DNA from: Glandiceps talaboti
Lineage: Eukaryota; Hemichordata; Enteropneusta; Spengelidae
Direction: 5' to 3'
Assembly: GCF_964340395.1 (NCBI RefSeq)
Contig: NC_135556.1
Span: 16,019,600-16,083,599, forward strand
DNA length: 64,000 nucleotides
The position numbers and the translations under genes were made by a program. Below the pieces are notes generated by a model. The model searched no databases and was not told the origin of the DNA. It saw nothing but the letters and a program-made list of their open reading frames with translations. This document shows, piece after piece, positions 29,125 to 41,742 of the stretch (position 1 is the stretch's first letter; each line of letters begins with the position of its first letter).

Positions 29125-30147
29125 GTGTTTGTTTATTTATAAAACATCCATCGTAGATATTCGTGCAGTTCTTACACTATCTTATGAGTAATTCCTGGTA
29201 TATTCCTAATCGATGTCATACTGTTTACAGGCTCCAGCTACTAAAGCTTGTGTACATTTGTATTAACAACTGACACTTTTGAAAGGCTCTTTAATAGTGC
29301 CCGGCGTGGTAGATTTAAAACCTTTAGTAGTTCTTTATATTGCACGGGAGTTTGAATGACTTAAACGTAATACTAGTTTTAAGTGACAAATGAAAGCTTT
29401 ACGGTTTGAGCATTCTTATGAATATGGTAAATATTCTTTTGAATGGTACTTTTTAAACCGCTGTATGTGTAGAAATATGCAAAGGGAAGCCGGGATATGA
29501 ATATTTCATCTCATGTGTTCTAAAGCCATGAATATAATTTTCCAGCAAGGTACACAAGATGTCCATTAGTTCTATCCATATAATATTGATTGCAGTAAGT
29601 GTCCTTGTAAGTGAATGATAATAATAATATGATGTGTGAAAAGAATCAGAAGTTTTAGTCAAGGAAGCGGGTGAAGCGAAGCTTCCGTGTGACATCCTTA
29701 CAGACAAGAAGTGGCATTCATTTGAATGCCAGAAAGAAAAGTGCTCAAGCATGAAATTGACATATCTCTTAGGTCTTATCTCCTCTAATGAAGTCGGAAA
29801 TACACTGGATTTGGAAAAATGCAGGTAGCATGTATTGACAATATTGGAATACTTAAAACGAAATGACAATTATAGAGTGTGGTTGATTTTATTTGATTTG
29901 TTGCAAGTCCAATTGTCGGTAAAGTTGAAGTTAATCATTCGTATTTTGTTGGATGAATTTCTTCTATTTCATGTTGATGCGATGGTGTGCTGTGGAAACG
30001 GCTAAATGTAGTCGGATTTATCAAAATAATGTATATGACTGAAACTTGTTAGACAATTCAGTTTTCATTGTATGGGACATTTTAGGTCTATTTGGGCCCC
30101 ATATTTGTAGGATAATATGATTCTTATCTGAAAAACATTTTGTTTAG

Positions 30148-30151
<4 letters not shown>
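29125..30151. other. AT-rich non-coding DNA, no gene recognised
   Basis: I see no gene. A 138-codon minus frame at 29453-29869 has no recognisable domain or compositional sign of coding, so I treat it as chance. An 8-bp perfect hairpin, GGCATTCA/TGAATGCC, lies at about 29713-29730. Confidence 0.5.

Positions 30152-30240
<89 letters not shown>
30152..30240. repeat. (TA)n microsatellite
   Basis: About 44 TA units, the first of three long TA tracts within 530 bp. Confidence 0.97.
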
Positions 30241-30245
<5 letters not shown>

Positions 30246-30366
30246 CAGTAATATGTAATATGCCTATATTGGAGTAAACAGTGCTCAATACATATCTATG
30301 TAGAGCGGTATAAATAACAACACATATATATATGGACATTATGTTTCATTTTTTATTATATATTAT

Positions 30367-30500
<134 letters not shown>

Positions 30501-30580
30501 GTATAAATATAAATGACTTGTTGAACAGGTCGGTGGTAGCGTTACTTCCATTCTTAAATAAAATACTAATAAGCGACGTG

Positions 30581-30581
<1 letters not shown>

Positions 30582-30664
<83 letters not shown>

Positions 30665-30682
30665 TTATATTTATATATATAT
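30582..30682. repeat. (TA)n microsatellite with TTTATA variants
   Basis: About 37 TA units, ending in degenerate TTTATA repeats. Confidence 0.97.
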
Positions 30683-31140
30683 CAATATGAAATGTTCTAT
30701 TCTTTTTCAATTTTATCATTGTAGTAATTGTGAGTTGCATCCCAACGTGTAGTTATATTACTACAGAAACATTACTTTAGTGGTTTACTACCGTTTATAT
30801 AACATGATGTATTGAATTTAGTCAAATTGAATAATATGGTCGTAGTTCACACTTTTATTTCGATGACAAAATATAACAAGTGGTCCATGTATGTAATAAT
30901 TTAAAACATACTTGTCAATACTGATTGAGGGTTTGTGATGTCAACAATACTTTTTCGGTCCTTTATACATTTCTTATTCTTCTATCGCCTGTGTGAGGGT
31001 AATAGTCATAATAACAATGGAATTAAAGGTTAACAAACCTTAAGTTGGTTTGTATTAGTTGTATTTCATATGCTTAGTCTTACATCGCGCGAACACTTTC
31101 AAATAAAATTTTGCTGTGGAAAGGCCTGCTGTACATTAGG
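30683..31140. other. AT-rich non-coding DNA, no gene recognised
   Basis: Nothing supportable is seen. Confidence 0.5.
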
Positions 31141-31700
31141 ACGATGCAATATGTATGACACTTTCTTTCAAGAACTTGAATTTTGACCTTCATTTCCATG
31201 TTCAAGTTCAACTAACAATTTTGTCGATAGAGATTACATTCATATGTCTGCCCGCATCTTTCAGGTCAGATATTCAACTGTCACCTTGACCTTTATCTTC
31301 ACGGTCATATAGCATTTTTCTCAATTAATTTGGTGTTGTACACAGAGACACCATCCAAGTGCCTAGTTTGTACACTTAAACAATTAGAGGTAAACTTGCT
31401 GTTTAGATACCAGCCCGTGACCTTGATCTTGATATTTAAGGTAAATTAGTTTCACTTCATAATAAACATACAATTTATTGATGGAGTGTATGCCACTATA
31501 ATAGATGGACTTTCTGTTCAGAACCCGACCTTTGGCATCGATATTTTATGTCAAATATTAATTTAGAAAATGAATTTGAAATGCTTCTTATCGAGACGCC
31601 ATTTAAGTTTATTCACTAATATAATCAGAAACGCTGTCTAGTCACTGTGACCTTTCTCCATATGTCAATTTCTAGTTCTATATATAGACGATGTCCATTT
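31141..31700. repeat. Degenerate array spaced by TGACCTT motifs
   Basis: TGACCTT-like words recur at about 31184, 31285, 31419, 31526 and 31648, roughly every 100-135 bp. Each is followed by a variable A-rich stretch and often a partner AGGT or AGGTCA. Sequence between the motifs is poorly conserved, so the array is old. The same spacing occurs at 46848-47230. This resembles interspersed tandem repeats I associate with molluscs and other lophotrochozoans; that link is from general knowledge, not a search. Confidence 0.5.
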
Positions 31701-33295
31701 TCCCGTGTAATGGCGTCAATAAACACCCCTTTATGTTGTGAGTAGACGTTGCTATGTATGATGCCACGAACCTGTGTACTTTACCCGAATCACCTTGCTG
31801 CAGACACAAAATACAGCACATTTGTGTTGGAGCGTATGTTATCCGAACGCAAAACACTTGTTGATATTATCTTTAAATGTGAATTATCTGATTCAAGCAC
31901 TTTACTGTGTTATATTTAAACCATAATAGTTAATTTTCATAATTCCTGAATTTCAATCATTAGAAATCTCGCGAGCATTGTTTGCTCGAGACTTCATGAA
32001 ACAGATTGACAGCACACATATTGCCATTGATTTGATTAGCTTGGCTAATGTTCAAATTATATTAATAACTCTACCGAAAGATTATATGAAGAGAGACATC
32101 CATTCAAATCGTGAAAAGTTACTAATCCTTGAACTTTGCACATTTGTTTAGTGAGTCGTGCACTATTTCTTGGTTCTTATACGATATCTCTCTACGTCAT
32201 TTCTGTCGAGGATTGCATAATTATCAACGATTAATTATAATTCCAAATTCCAATCCACATTTCAGCAAAAGGTAGTGCAGACTGTGTTTATCAATTAAAC
32301 ACTAGACACAAAGCAGTGTTTGTGTTTTGAAAGAATTATGACATTATGTGTATCTAGGCAATGTTTTAAAGCTGAGATAGTTCTATTTAAATATTTCTGG
32401 GGCAATTTACATACAGGGATTTACTGTTGTTGCTGTACATCCCGATGTATACTAAAATGCGTTTAGGTGAAGTCGGGAATGTAGGTGTAGGCATTGTAGT
32501 ATGGCATAGATATGGTTTTGTTTTACATACTGAGTGTACACCCAACATGAGATGGCTTCCTATGGTTATATCTTTGTGTTTCATACACATTCATTAGTTT
32601 CAGTGTGTTCGTTCCTATATATAGATTCATTGATAACGCCTAGCACATGTAGACAGTCTTGCTTTTAAATATCAGTGCACTTCGAATTATTCACATCAAG
32701 TGTGTAATTTACACTTCAGCATTTCTAGAACACTAATAATTACTAAGGTAACACCACTATAACAAATGGGGCCACATACAGAGTTTCCAATTACAGACCA
32801 ATTATCAATGTTTGCTGAACTCTCAAGAGGAAATGGCTATATATATATATATATACATATGGTATCTTATGCGAATATAATATGTTATCAACAGTCCAAC
32901 CAGCCATCAACCAACCAACCAACAAATCAGATTTTCGGAAATTTCATTCATTCCTTTAAATCTGCTTAAGCAGAAAATAAAAACAGTTGTGAGCATTAGG
33001 TGATCCACGATGGTATATGTAATCAGTGTCTTTCTGGTTAATAAATGGGGCCAGTCATTTAAACTGACGAGGTCGGTGTTCTTGGTGTTCATTTTTGAAA
33101 GCAACACCTGAAGTGTGTGAGGAGGGGTAATTTTAACTGTAATTTTTATCACTTATTTGTCGCCTTGGTACCGTGAAAAAACTCCTGAATAACTTTGCCC
33201 TTACAGTGTGTGTTTTCGTATATGCAAATTCCATGTACGGTACTGACATGGGTGTCCCTTTGTCATTGGCCATCATAGCTTGGGGTTCAGTTTGG
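31701..33295. other. AT-rich non-coding DNA, no gene recognised
   Basis: No gene is seen. A short (CCAA)n-like tract lies at 32896-32923, a short TA tract at 32840-32856, and a run of C residues at 33313-33322 just before the retrotransposon fossil. Confidence 0.5.
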
Positions 33296-33339
33296 AAAAT
33301 CCGAAGTTAAATCCCCCCCCCCTGCAGGCAGTTAGAAAT

Positions 33340-33600
33340 GACCAGCCCCTTAGGAAAGCATCTGACCTTGTCGACTACAATATTTTACTGCAAAATTGGA
33401 AGTTTATGGCTCTCCAGAGACAATATTTTTGTTTTTTGTTCCTATCTGAGAGACAAATCGCAGACTTTATCTGTTAATGGAATATTGAGTGATTCTTGCC
33501 TAAGTGTAGATGTGCCTCTGGGTCTATTTTGGGTCCTCTTTTCTTTTTACTTTTTATCAATGACCTTTCTCTCTTTTCTGAACACAATATTCAATGGCAT
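33340..33600 (+). pseudogene. Non-LTR retrotransposon reverse transcriptase fossil
   Basis: Three plus frames in succession read as one part of a LINE-type reverse transcriptase. Frame one (33355-33417) gives KASDLVDYNILLQ, matching the family pattern KAFDxVDHxxLL. Frame two (about 33400-33522) gives FCSYLRDKSQTLSVNGILSD, matching the SYLxxRxQxVxVNGxxS block. Frame three (33523-33585) gives SILGPLFFLLFINDLSLF, matching the QGSILGPLLFLIYINDLP motif before the active site. At least two frameshifts break it, no YADD active site follows in frame, and no endonuclease or 3' end is recognisable. It is an old dead fragment. Clade (CR1, Jockey or similar) cannot be set from this short piece. Confidence 0.88.
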
Positions 33601-33619
33601 TCATGGCTTACAGCACAGT

Positions 33620-34982
33620 TACGTATTTCAGTACGCCCCTAACGTTTAACCTGATTGAGTGTCTTTCACGACTAAATGCCATATGAGATACGTCATTTTA
33701 TGTGCTACTCTGCAAGATGTTAGGCTTGCCTTATAGATTCTGTGATACAGGGTCGTCTAAATGACTTATATTAGCTTCTGAAACACTGTGTCAACTTCTT
33801 CATGTTGAAGGTCTTCTCAACTACTCTCTCAGTTAATTTCGATAAGAGGCAGCCATGTTGGAAAAACAGTCGACATGGATAGTATGTATATAAAGAGATC
33901 TATGATTGGTCAAATCTTTGCTGTTTGGTCAAATCTTTGTAACTGTTGGGGGCGTACTAACGTACACAACCGTGCCAATAAGAAGTAGTTGAAGGGAGAG
34001 ATATTAGTCAGAATGCTTTGATTATTCAGGACTACATTTTTGACTGATCCATGGATGGGAAGTACAATTGGTGTTTCTATTTAGACTATGGTTATGTCTT
34101 TGTAGTTTTATCGGTTTTTTACCCATTTCTTGAATTCATAGTGGTGAGTATGCTAAGCTACTCAGTAATGTCAGCTCATAAAACAAGTATGTGCTACTAT
34201 ATCAGATTTTTAGAATTATTGTTTTCTCTCAGTCTCAATAGTACGCCAGGAACACAACATCCCACTTAATAATTAACCAAACTTTGCGCTAGTGAAACGC
34301 AAATATGATATATATCCCACACTCGCGACCATTATAATAGCGCAAATTACATTCAAACAGTAGCGACATATTGCTAATGTGTTTTTTTTCCTTTAAGTCA
34401 ACATCTATTGAAAGCCTAAAAAAGAATCACACACATTTATATGAGATTTACATATGTATGTCTTTCCACCTTGTACTACGTAGTGTATTTTGAGAACGCA
34501 TAGATCATAAATGTTATAACGTTAATGATTCTAGTGAAAAGAATGCCTTTAGTTCAGGCAGTTTACCTTTGTATTCTGTCAGATGCAGCTATGTCGACGG
34601 AATACCCCTATGTGTAAACAATAAAATTCATAATCCTTTCTCGTTAACACAACCTGACATTCCTTTCTCGTTACAGTACTTTGTAAGAAAAGGCCAGCTG
34701 GTACTCGAACGATGTTACACTTTTGACTATCGAATTACACTTATGTAATGAAACTAATATTCTAACGACAGCTACATTACACGGTTGTTCGTATTATATC
34801 GCACCAAACAGTAGACTGGAATAGATTAATGGGTTTACAATATCTATATCGATTTGCAGAAGTTTGAAATATTCTATTAACTGGGCAGAGCCATTTTGTA
34901 GTTCAAGTGTTTGGACTCTCGTCGTATACACCTCATTCTGCTTTTAATATAGTAACTATATAATGTATTCGAATAGACATGT
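33620..34982. other. AT-rich non-coding DNA, no gene recognised
   Basis: The first part may contain further decayed retrotransposon sequence, but no motif is readable. A short direct repeat of TTGGTCAAATCTTTG occurs at about 33906 and 33925. No gene is seen. Confidence 0.45.
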
Positions 34983-35015
34983 ACAGACAGACAGACAGAC
35001 AGGCAGCTGGCAGGC

Positions 35016-35082
<67 letters not shown>
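34983..35082. repeat. (CAGA)n microsatellite with GGCAG interruptions
   Basis: About twenty CAGA units with a short interrupted segment at 35002-35014. Confidence 0.97.
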
Positions 35083-36280
35083 TGTAAAACACAAAATTGC
35101 ATTACTAATCGAAGAATCGTGAATATTTCAATAATAACGTTAACATGGAGGAAACAAGCTTCTTATGAGAGGGAATTGGGATAGAAAAACCGTTACGATA
35201 AATGATTTGGTCCACTTGATGTGATCATGTTAGACTTTGGAAATGCCGCATTGTGTATTGCCGGATATACAAGGTTCTTTCTCATATACCTGTTTGAGAT
35301 TTTCAGGTTACAAAAATAGAGTTTTCACACGTCAATCAACATTCTCGATCTAACAGCTCGATACACAACCATGGCATTCTAAACGTGTGATCAGGTGCAG
35401 CTGACATCGACATCAGTTATCCATAAATTACCCTACCATATATATAATATATATGTCTTTTCCATCGCACTTAAATACTTCTACTTATCATTCTTTGCAC
35501 TCATTCTTTGACAAATTCAATCTGATTCACCATTTTGGAAATACATTTGTTTGAAAGCCCCGTCACATCTGAGTGATATATCCTTTTTATACATCGGCTT
35601 TATATGTCAATACAGACAACACAATGCATGCCTTTATGAACACTTAATGGAGACCTTTTAAGGAAGTGACTAGAGTTATAAAGTACCAATGTGATAAAAC
35701 TTAATACCCTTTCACAAAGTTAGAGCTTTACAGATGCAATCAACATATGTCATTCAATATCATCCAAAGATTGTTCTTTCATTGATATCATTAGCTATGT
35801 GTCAATTATTTTGTTCGATATAATTCAAAGTGTATGGTCCTGCGTTTATGGTTTGTTTGCACTTTGTCGCCTACTTAATGTGTAAATCACTGGAAATAAC
35901 AGAACATACTGTCTACTGAACACAAGAAATGCAATGACAACTATATATCAAAAGAATATAACTAAAATAAACTACATTCAAAACCTAATTTTTTGTGTAC
36001 CTAACTATATGTGTCTCAGGTTGAATCGTTCGGAGTACTGCATTATATACATAATTAGTCCGCCATATTAGTCTTTCTCATTTTACAAAAACAACCATAC
36101 TTATGCTTCACTGTCATTCTCATGGACATTATCAGTTATCAAAGATGTTGATATAGTTGTATTCATGGAATCGTTGATCTCATACAGAACCAAACAAGGG
36201 TGCTGGCAAAATGAGCCAAAAGACAAGAATTAACTGTGACAAACATACGCTACAGTTCATAATACCTTTACACTATATAT
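35083..36280. other. AT-rich non-coding DNA, no gene recognised
   Basis: I see no gene or element. Confidence 0.5.
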
Positions 36281-36536
36281 CATGCCATACCATACCACAG
36301 CATACCATACCTTACCATACCACACCACACCACATCATGCCATGCCATGCAATACCCTACTATACCACACCATGCCATACGTATACCATACCACACCACA
36401 CCATACCATACCATACCACACCACACCACGTACACCACACCACACCACATCATGCCATGCCATGCCATGCCATACCATACCACCCAACACCATGCCATGC
36501 CCTACTATACCCCACCATGCCATACGTATACCATAT
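36281..36536. repeat. Compound pentanucleotide satellite with 145-bp higher-order unit
   Basis: The tract is built from CCATA, CCACA and CCATG pentamers. A longer word, CCCTACTATACC followed by CACCATGCCATACGTATACC, occurs at 36355 and, with one change, at 36500. The pentamers are therefore organised in a higher-order repeat of about 145 bp. It yields long histidine/proline/tyrosine/threonine frames on the plus strand and W/G/M frames on the minus strand; these are artefacts. Confidence 0.93.
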
Positions 36537-39433
36537 CATACACACCACATACACATACACATATGTATACATATCATATGCCACACACTTTCAGAAATCG
36601 AAAAATTTCATTTTAATGAATTACGACAGCTGTTATCAAGGTTTTGGTTTAATAAGATAGACACATACTAAAACTATTGAGACATGTATATATAATCTAT
36701 CGAATGGACATTCTTTTAATTATGCGCACATTAGGGTAGCGTTTCAGATGAATGGTCTTGCTGAGTACATTTTGTGGACGTCCAAAGTTTACACTATCTT
36801 GGTTACAAGGCGATCGCATCCGCACAACAATGGAACCGCTATCACCCACTTGTGCAATCTACCACATCAAAAACAATAGTTTTAGCTTGTGTCTATCTTA
36901 GTAAACCGAAACCTCGATTGCCGCTGTAGTAAGCTAACAACTTTGTCGGAATGGGGCGAATCATATGAATGAAAACAGAGTTGGCATAAAATACTAAAAA
37001 AATACTTCTAGAAATATCCAATTACATTACCTTATTGGAATAATGCTAATATGTTATATGGCTATCATCAAAATGGGAAGATGATAAAGAGAAAAAGAAG
37101 GGCACATGTTGTACCAACAGTGTGACATATCATGATTGGGGTTCAAAGCTTAGGAAAGGAATAAAATGAATATCAGAGATTGCTAAGTATATGTCTAATG
37201 CAGCATTGCAATTGTATATAATGTATGAGACCCCCTTGTGACAAATGAATGTTGTAAGAAAATGAAAAAAAAAAACTACTTTAAACTAATTTTGTACTGG
37301 AAAGTAAAATGCTCTCAGGTTTTTGGATGAAACATGCATTAACATAATTTACCATGACTTGCTGTGAAAAAAACAGACTTTAATAAGCATAAAACTGTAA
37401 TGACGAATGCTGAATGAAAGGGTCGTGCTCCTCATATTTCGGCATTGTGTTCATAATAGTCGATACATTACTACTATACGTACTTGTCATCAGGACACTA
37501 ATTTGTAACCTAGGTATTGTCGATTTGGATGTTATAAATATTGATATTTGGGTAGAATTACATCTCAATAATATTCTGTTCGTTTGCCCAGAGACATGAC
37601 ATGGCACACCGGTTGTCACACCTTTGTTTATGATTTCCGCAAAGGATAAAAGTGACCTGTAGGTCAGAATATTTTCTTTGTGATAGTTTTGATGAAAAAC
37701 TATACGGAGTAAGTACAAGGAAACGATATAAAGAAATGAACGAAAACCACATGCAGACTTAACAATTCATGCAGTTTAGAGGACATGTGACTGTTTTATT
37801 TTGAAAAGCATCTAAATTTATTTAGTAAAAGCTCATTAAATTTGCATATGGGTAGCTGCATTACCTTTATTTGTGTACTCGAACTTTTATTTGTTTTATT
37901 GATATTCATTTGTTCCCAGAAATATAACTATCTAAAATACAGTGTTAGTAATGATAGTTGTTACAGAATACCAGCAAAAGAGAACTAGACGGAAATGACT
38001 AACAAGTAAAGAAGTCCAACCCATGTAAACACACTTTCAAATTTTGACAAAATACAATACCTAGGTGTGGATGGTTGTCAAATTACTAAGCTTATAGCTT
38101 TATTTCTGATAGTCGTTGTAGCTCTCCAGTAGATGCCATTGTTTTGGTGCTGTCTGTCCGTCTGTCTGTCTGTCTGTCTGAGTTATTTCAAAAGACTTTG
38201 ATTCAGATAAAATGAATTTTGCTATATATATGCTTTCGGGCGTAATGTTTAGAACTGATTAGTTTCAGGATGAAATACATATTGTATAACCCTTGATGAA
38301 TTTGCTGAAATTAACAATGCTCTGCGGTGATTCAAAGACATCCCCCGGGGGTAAAGTAATTGTATAGCTATAGCCCGACACATATACTGATCAACACATT
38401 CGCAAGTGTTTCATTATATCTAGAGTAGGAGTAATTGTAAAATCCTGTATTATGTTGAAATATATACAGCCTTATTGCATCGAACATTTCGATTTGATAA
38501 CAAGTTCCATGACAATCTAACACGTTGGCTATGTAACACAGAATGACATATATTACCCTGATATAAGCAATTTTGAATGCACTAAGTTCTAGCTACACGC
38601 TACTTTACTGAAGACGTCAAAATCAGAAAAGTCCGGCTGACGACAGAGAATAAGACACAATGACGGGCAAGCACTATATCCAACAGCTCTAGCTGTTGTT
38701 GACTGTCACAGCGGAAGTGAAAGCTTAGGGTTGAATTAGTGTTTTGAAGGTTTGATACGTTCTGGGAGTTTTGCTATTGAAGTGGATTGCAGTACATGTC
38801 AATGAACAATTAGTTTTGCCATTAATGAAATACAGCACTGTCATTACTGTCAACCTGGCCTGCATACACTGATCAATGATGATGCTGGACTGATTGTATC
38901 ATGATAGCTAACTACCGCACTCAGTTTCCTTTTGATAACACTCATTTCTCTTCGCATTGCCACTTTAATATATGACACAGTGTGATAGCAATACTTGATG
39001 GTATAATACGTAGTCAAGATATTTTGTTAATACATTGATGGTGTATAACTGTAAATGAGACAAGGTAACATACCTGCTGTAAGGATTTAAGTGTACCTTA
39101 AGCTTAGTTTGATTCTTCTGTGCACATCTCATATTGTTACAAGTATTTGTATTTAATGAATTTACATGATCCCATAGTGCCGGCAATGACGTTATTTTGA
39201 ATTGCTTAAAATAGAGTAAACATTTATTTGGCCCCATGTCACTATTCCACTAGTAAATTTGATGGTATTCATATTTGCTCTGATATGAAAAAACGCATGT
39301 CATATCACCATTTTATCTTAAAATCTAGGTTACTGACGAAATCTGCCTCAGTTGAGAGAATAATATGTTGAGCTTTTCATCTAGTTTATGATTCTAAACA
39401 ACGTCATCTGTGTTGTCATGACATACTTAATTA
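36537..39433. other. AT-rich non-coding DNA with one short (TCTG)n tract
   Basis: A (TCTG)n tract of about seven units with one CCG variant lies at 38150-38180. The sequence before it (about 38080-38150) resembles the flank of tetranucleotide-containing dispersed repeats. A 112-codon minus frame at 37380-37718 has no recognisable domain. No gene is seen. Confidence 0.5.
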
Positions 39434-39566
39434 AGCAATAACACCCGCGGCAGGTGGGTGTACATGGGATTTAGGTACTACAAAAAAGAGCGGAAAGACG
39501 AGTGCCTTATGGACCGAGTTGTACCCATAGACAATTGTATACCCGACTGCGGCAGGGGTTATTGCT
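39434..39566. mobile_element. 133-bp element with ~31-bp terminal inverted repeats
   Basis: The left end AGCAATAACACCCGCGGCAG and the reverse complement of the right end AGCAATAACCCCTGCCGCAG are near copies, and the similarity continues as GGGTGTACA versus GGGTATACA. A second inner pairing (CATGGG near 39464 and CCCATAG near 39524) makes most of the element foldable. It is much richer in G+C than its surroundings. No protein is encoded. The structure fits a very small MITE. The flanks are AT-rich (TTAA/TTAAT), so a TA-type target site is possible but not proven. Confidence 0.7.
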
Positions 39567-39599
39567 ATTAATATCAACACTCCTTTTCACTCAAATTGC

Positions 39600-39722
39600 A
39601 TCTTCGCCGACGTCGATAACATCCTCAAAAACGAAGGAAACGTCGGCTTTTTCAAACAGCGTCTAATACATATGGCCTGGTAACGAGCATCTAACGTCCG
39701 TAGGGCCTACGAGCGTCGGAAA
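39600..39722. other. CpG-rich block with hairpins
   Basis: CpG dinucleotides are dense here compared with the rest of the window. GCCGACG (39606-39612) and CGTCGGC (39641-39647) form a perfect 7-bp inverted repeat, and CGTAGGGCCTACG near 39699 is a near-perfect palindrome. It starts 34 bp after the small TIR element and could be part of a larger GC-rich insertion, or a regulatory island. No reading frame stands out. Confidence 0.4.
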
Positions 39723-41715
39723 TTTAAAGGTTTTTATACTGTTTAAGTCAATTTTCAAGCAAACCCAGCACTGGTTTCCTTATTTACTTATTATTACAGG
39801 TTATATATTAATACATGAAACATTTACCCTGTGGACGTATAGATAATATATTCCTTTAGATTTTTGGTATTTTTATATCAGTTGTAAACATAAATGCGAT
39901 AGGTAATTGTTTTCAGAACAGAGTATTGAATGTTGTCCTTTTCTTCACCCACCCAATTGAGTTAATATTTAGTTTATATTATGTCTGTATCTTGAGAGAT
40001 CGAAACGTGGGTGATTATTGAAGTTCTTTTCATTGCTGAAACTCATTTCGCAAAACAACCTGTGTGCATTTGTAGACGCCTTGCCCAGCAATCGAGGACA
40101 TACTCAGACAGGTTGCCACCTTGCTTGTGTATTGAAGTATTGCAACACCATATGCTCATTCCCGACCGTTTTTTGCTATTGGTATACGACTGTTACGCTG
40201 AGCTCTCAGCCAATCAGAACTGGAAATCAAAGTGCTTAATACACTGATATAATATACGAGATTATTGCAGGCTGTTCACGTTTATTTCCATTGTTCAAGA
40301 GATTTTGTGTAAAGCTATGCCATAAATAAGTGTTGGGAAAATTTATGGGGGTATATAGGTGTACTAAATTTACTGCACGACAACATCCCATAAAATAGGC
40401 CGGAGACACAGTGTCGTTTTTCTAATAGCTGGATGATGAGCCCTAACACTGTACGTCCTCCGTGACAATAAAGACATGTGTTAAATGTGTATTCTTGCTG
40501 AACACTAGTGTTACAATACAGCTTATTTCTCCTATCATAATCCTAATAATGCAAGACTCTTTATGAAGTACGGGGACACATCTGTGCTTCTTGCTGCTAA
40601 GTATTATTAAGACACTTGACTTTCCCACTCGTGACTTACTCTGAAATCACCATCTCGCTGGCATAGTTATTCTCCAGTATTACTGTACAGCTAGTTTGAT
40701 GAAATACGTGTCTCTGGTATCAGACAATCACCGATGAGAAGGATAGAGTAATTATCGACTATGTAGGCTTAAATTGTTGTTAGCTGGCCATGTCTAGGTA
40801 GAGTCAATCAAAGTAGTACATGTTCGTGTGACTTTAGGATGCTCAATAGAACATGATACCTAACTGGTTTCTTTCTCGTATGAGAAATCTGATGAACCTT
40901 GTAGCCATGCGACAACCAAGCATACAAACAGACAATTAGCAATCACTCATCGAACAAACACACAGGGATTTAGTTTAATATAAATGTAGTCAGAATATCA
41001 ACTCTGTTATTTGTTTTCGTACTAATTTCCAGCCTTCCCCCTGGCATTGTAAGGTTTAAGGTCAACAATCGTTCTGAAGAAATATTCACCCGATTTTGGG
41101 AACATAAGTTATATTTCCAGGTCATTTCTTACATTAGCAAATTGATTTAGAACCTTTCCCGCAATCTGAAAATCACCTCGGTGGCAAAGGAAAGTCTGCC
41201 CGAAGGCAAACCTATTACACGAATACAAAGTGTGTGTGTGAATTATTATCCTGAAAAATGAAAGCTTAGTTTGCCACATAAAATGTCAACGCTTGACGAT
41301 CTGTAATGTTGATAGTTGACAACATATATGTATAGACCGAACTCAACTGAACGTTATAGGAAAGAGGCAAGATTGTGCCAATGGATCAATGTTGTTTCCT
41401 CTATGTGAAACATGAATAATAGTGATTTTGTTGTCGTTGTTGTTGTTTTCTGTATGTCTATGAATAAGAAACGGGAGAACTTTTCGTTGTTATTATTCAA
41501 GATTTCGTTCAGAAATGAGCATATGAAGTTCGAGTTGATCATACTGTCATGTTTTAATAATTAATCTCAATCTAAGGTCTAGCATTTATTCATCGGGCTG
41601 TTGTAGTAAACATAGACAACTATCATACATAAATTTCAGTAAGTCACTAAGTATGTATGCCAATTGAAATTAGAATGTATGTTTTAATTTTTCAGAAACA
41701 AGGCAGGGTCCAGGG
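39723..41715. other. AT-rich non-coding DNA, no gene recognised
   Basis: A perfect CCAAT-box core, AGCCAATCAGA (40208-40218), matches the NF-Y consensus but no gene start is visible nearby. Two overlapping short frames at 40011-40247 have no recognisable content. A short (TTG)n tract lies at 41427-41447. Confidence 0.5.
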
Positions 41716-41742
41716 AGACAAGGCAAAGATTTTGCCTTGTCT
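41716..41742. repeat. Perfect 12-bp hairpin
   Basis: AGACAAGGCAAA, a three-base loop GAT, then TTTGCCTTGTCT gives a perfect 12-bp stem. A related word, ACAAGGCA, also occurs just upstream at about 41698. It is too short for a microRNA precursor. No T-run terminator context is relevant in a eukaryote. Confidence 0.85.

Noticed and set aside
29453-29869. 138-codon minus-strand open frame
   Set aside because: No motif or family resemblance; length is compatible with chance.
36281-36536. CRISPR-like array
   Set aside because: The spacing is a 5-bp unit without unique spacers, and the genome is eukaryotic.
36211-36671. Histidine/proline/threonine-rich 149- and 129-codon frames
   Set aside because: All overlapping frames on both strands are open because the pentamer repeat lacks stop words. 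This is a repeat artefact, not a gene.
40208-40218. CCAAT box as evidence of a promoter
   Set aside because: The NF-Y core is exact, but no TATA, start region or coding exon is recognisable downstream, so a promoter call is not supported.
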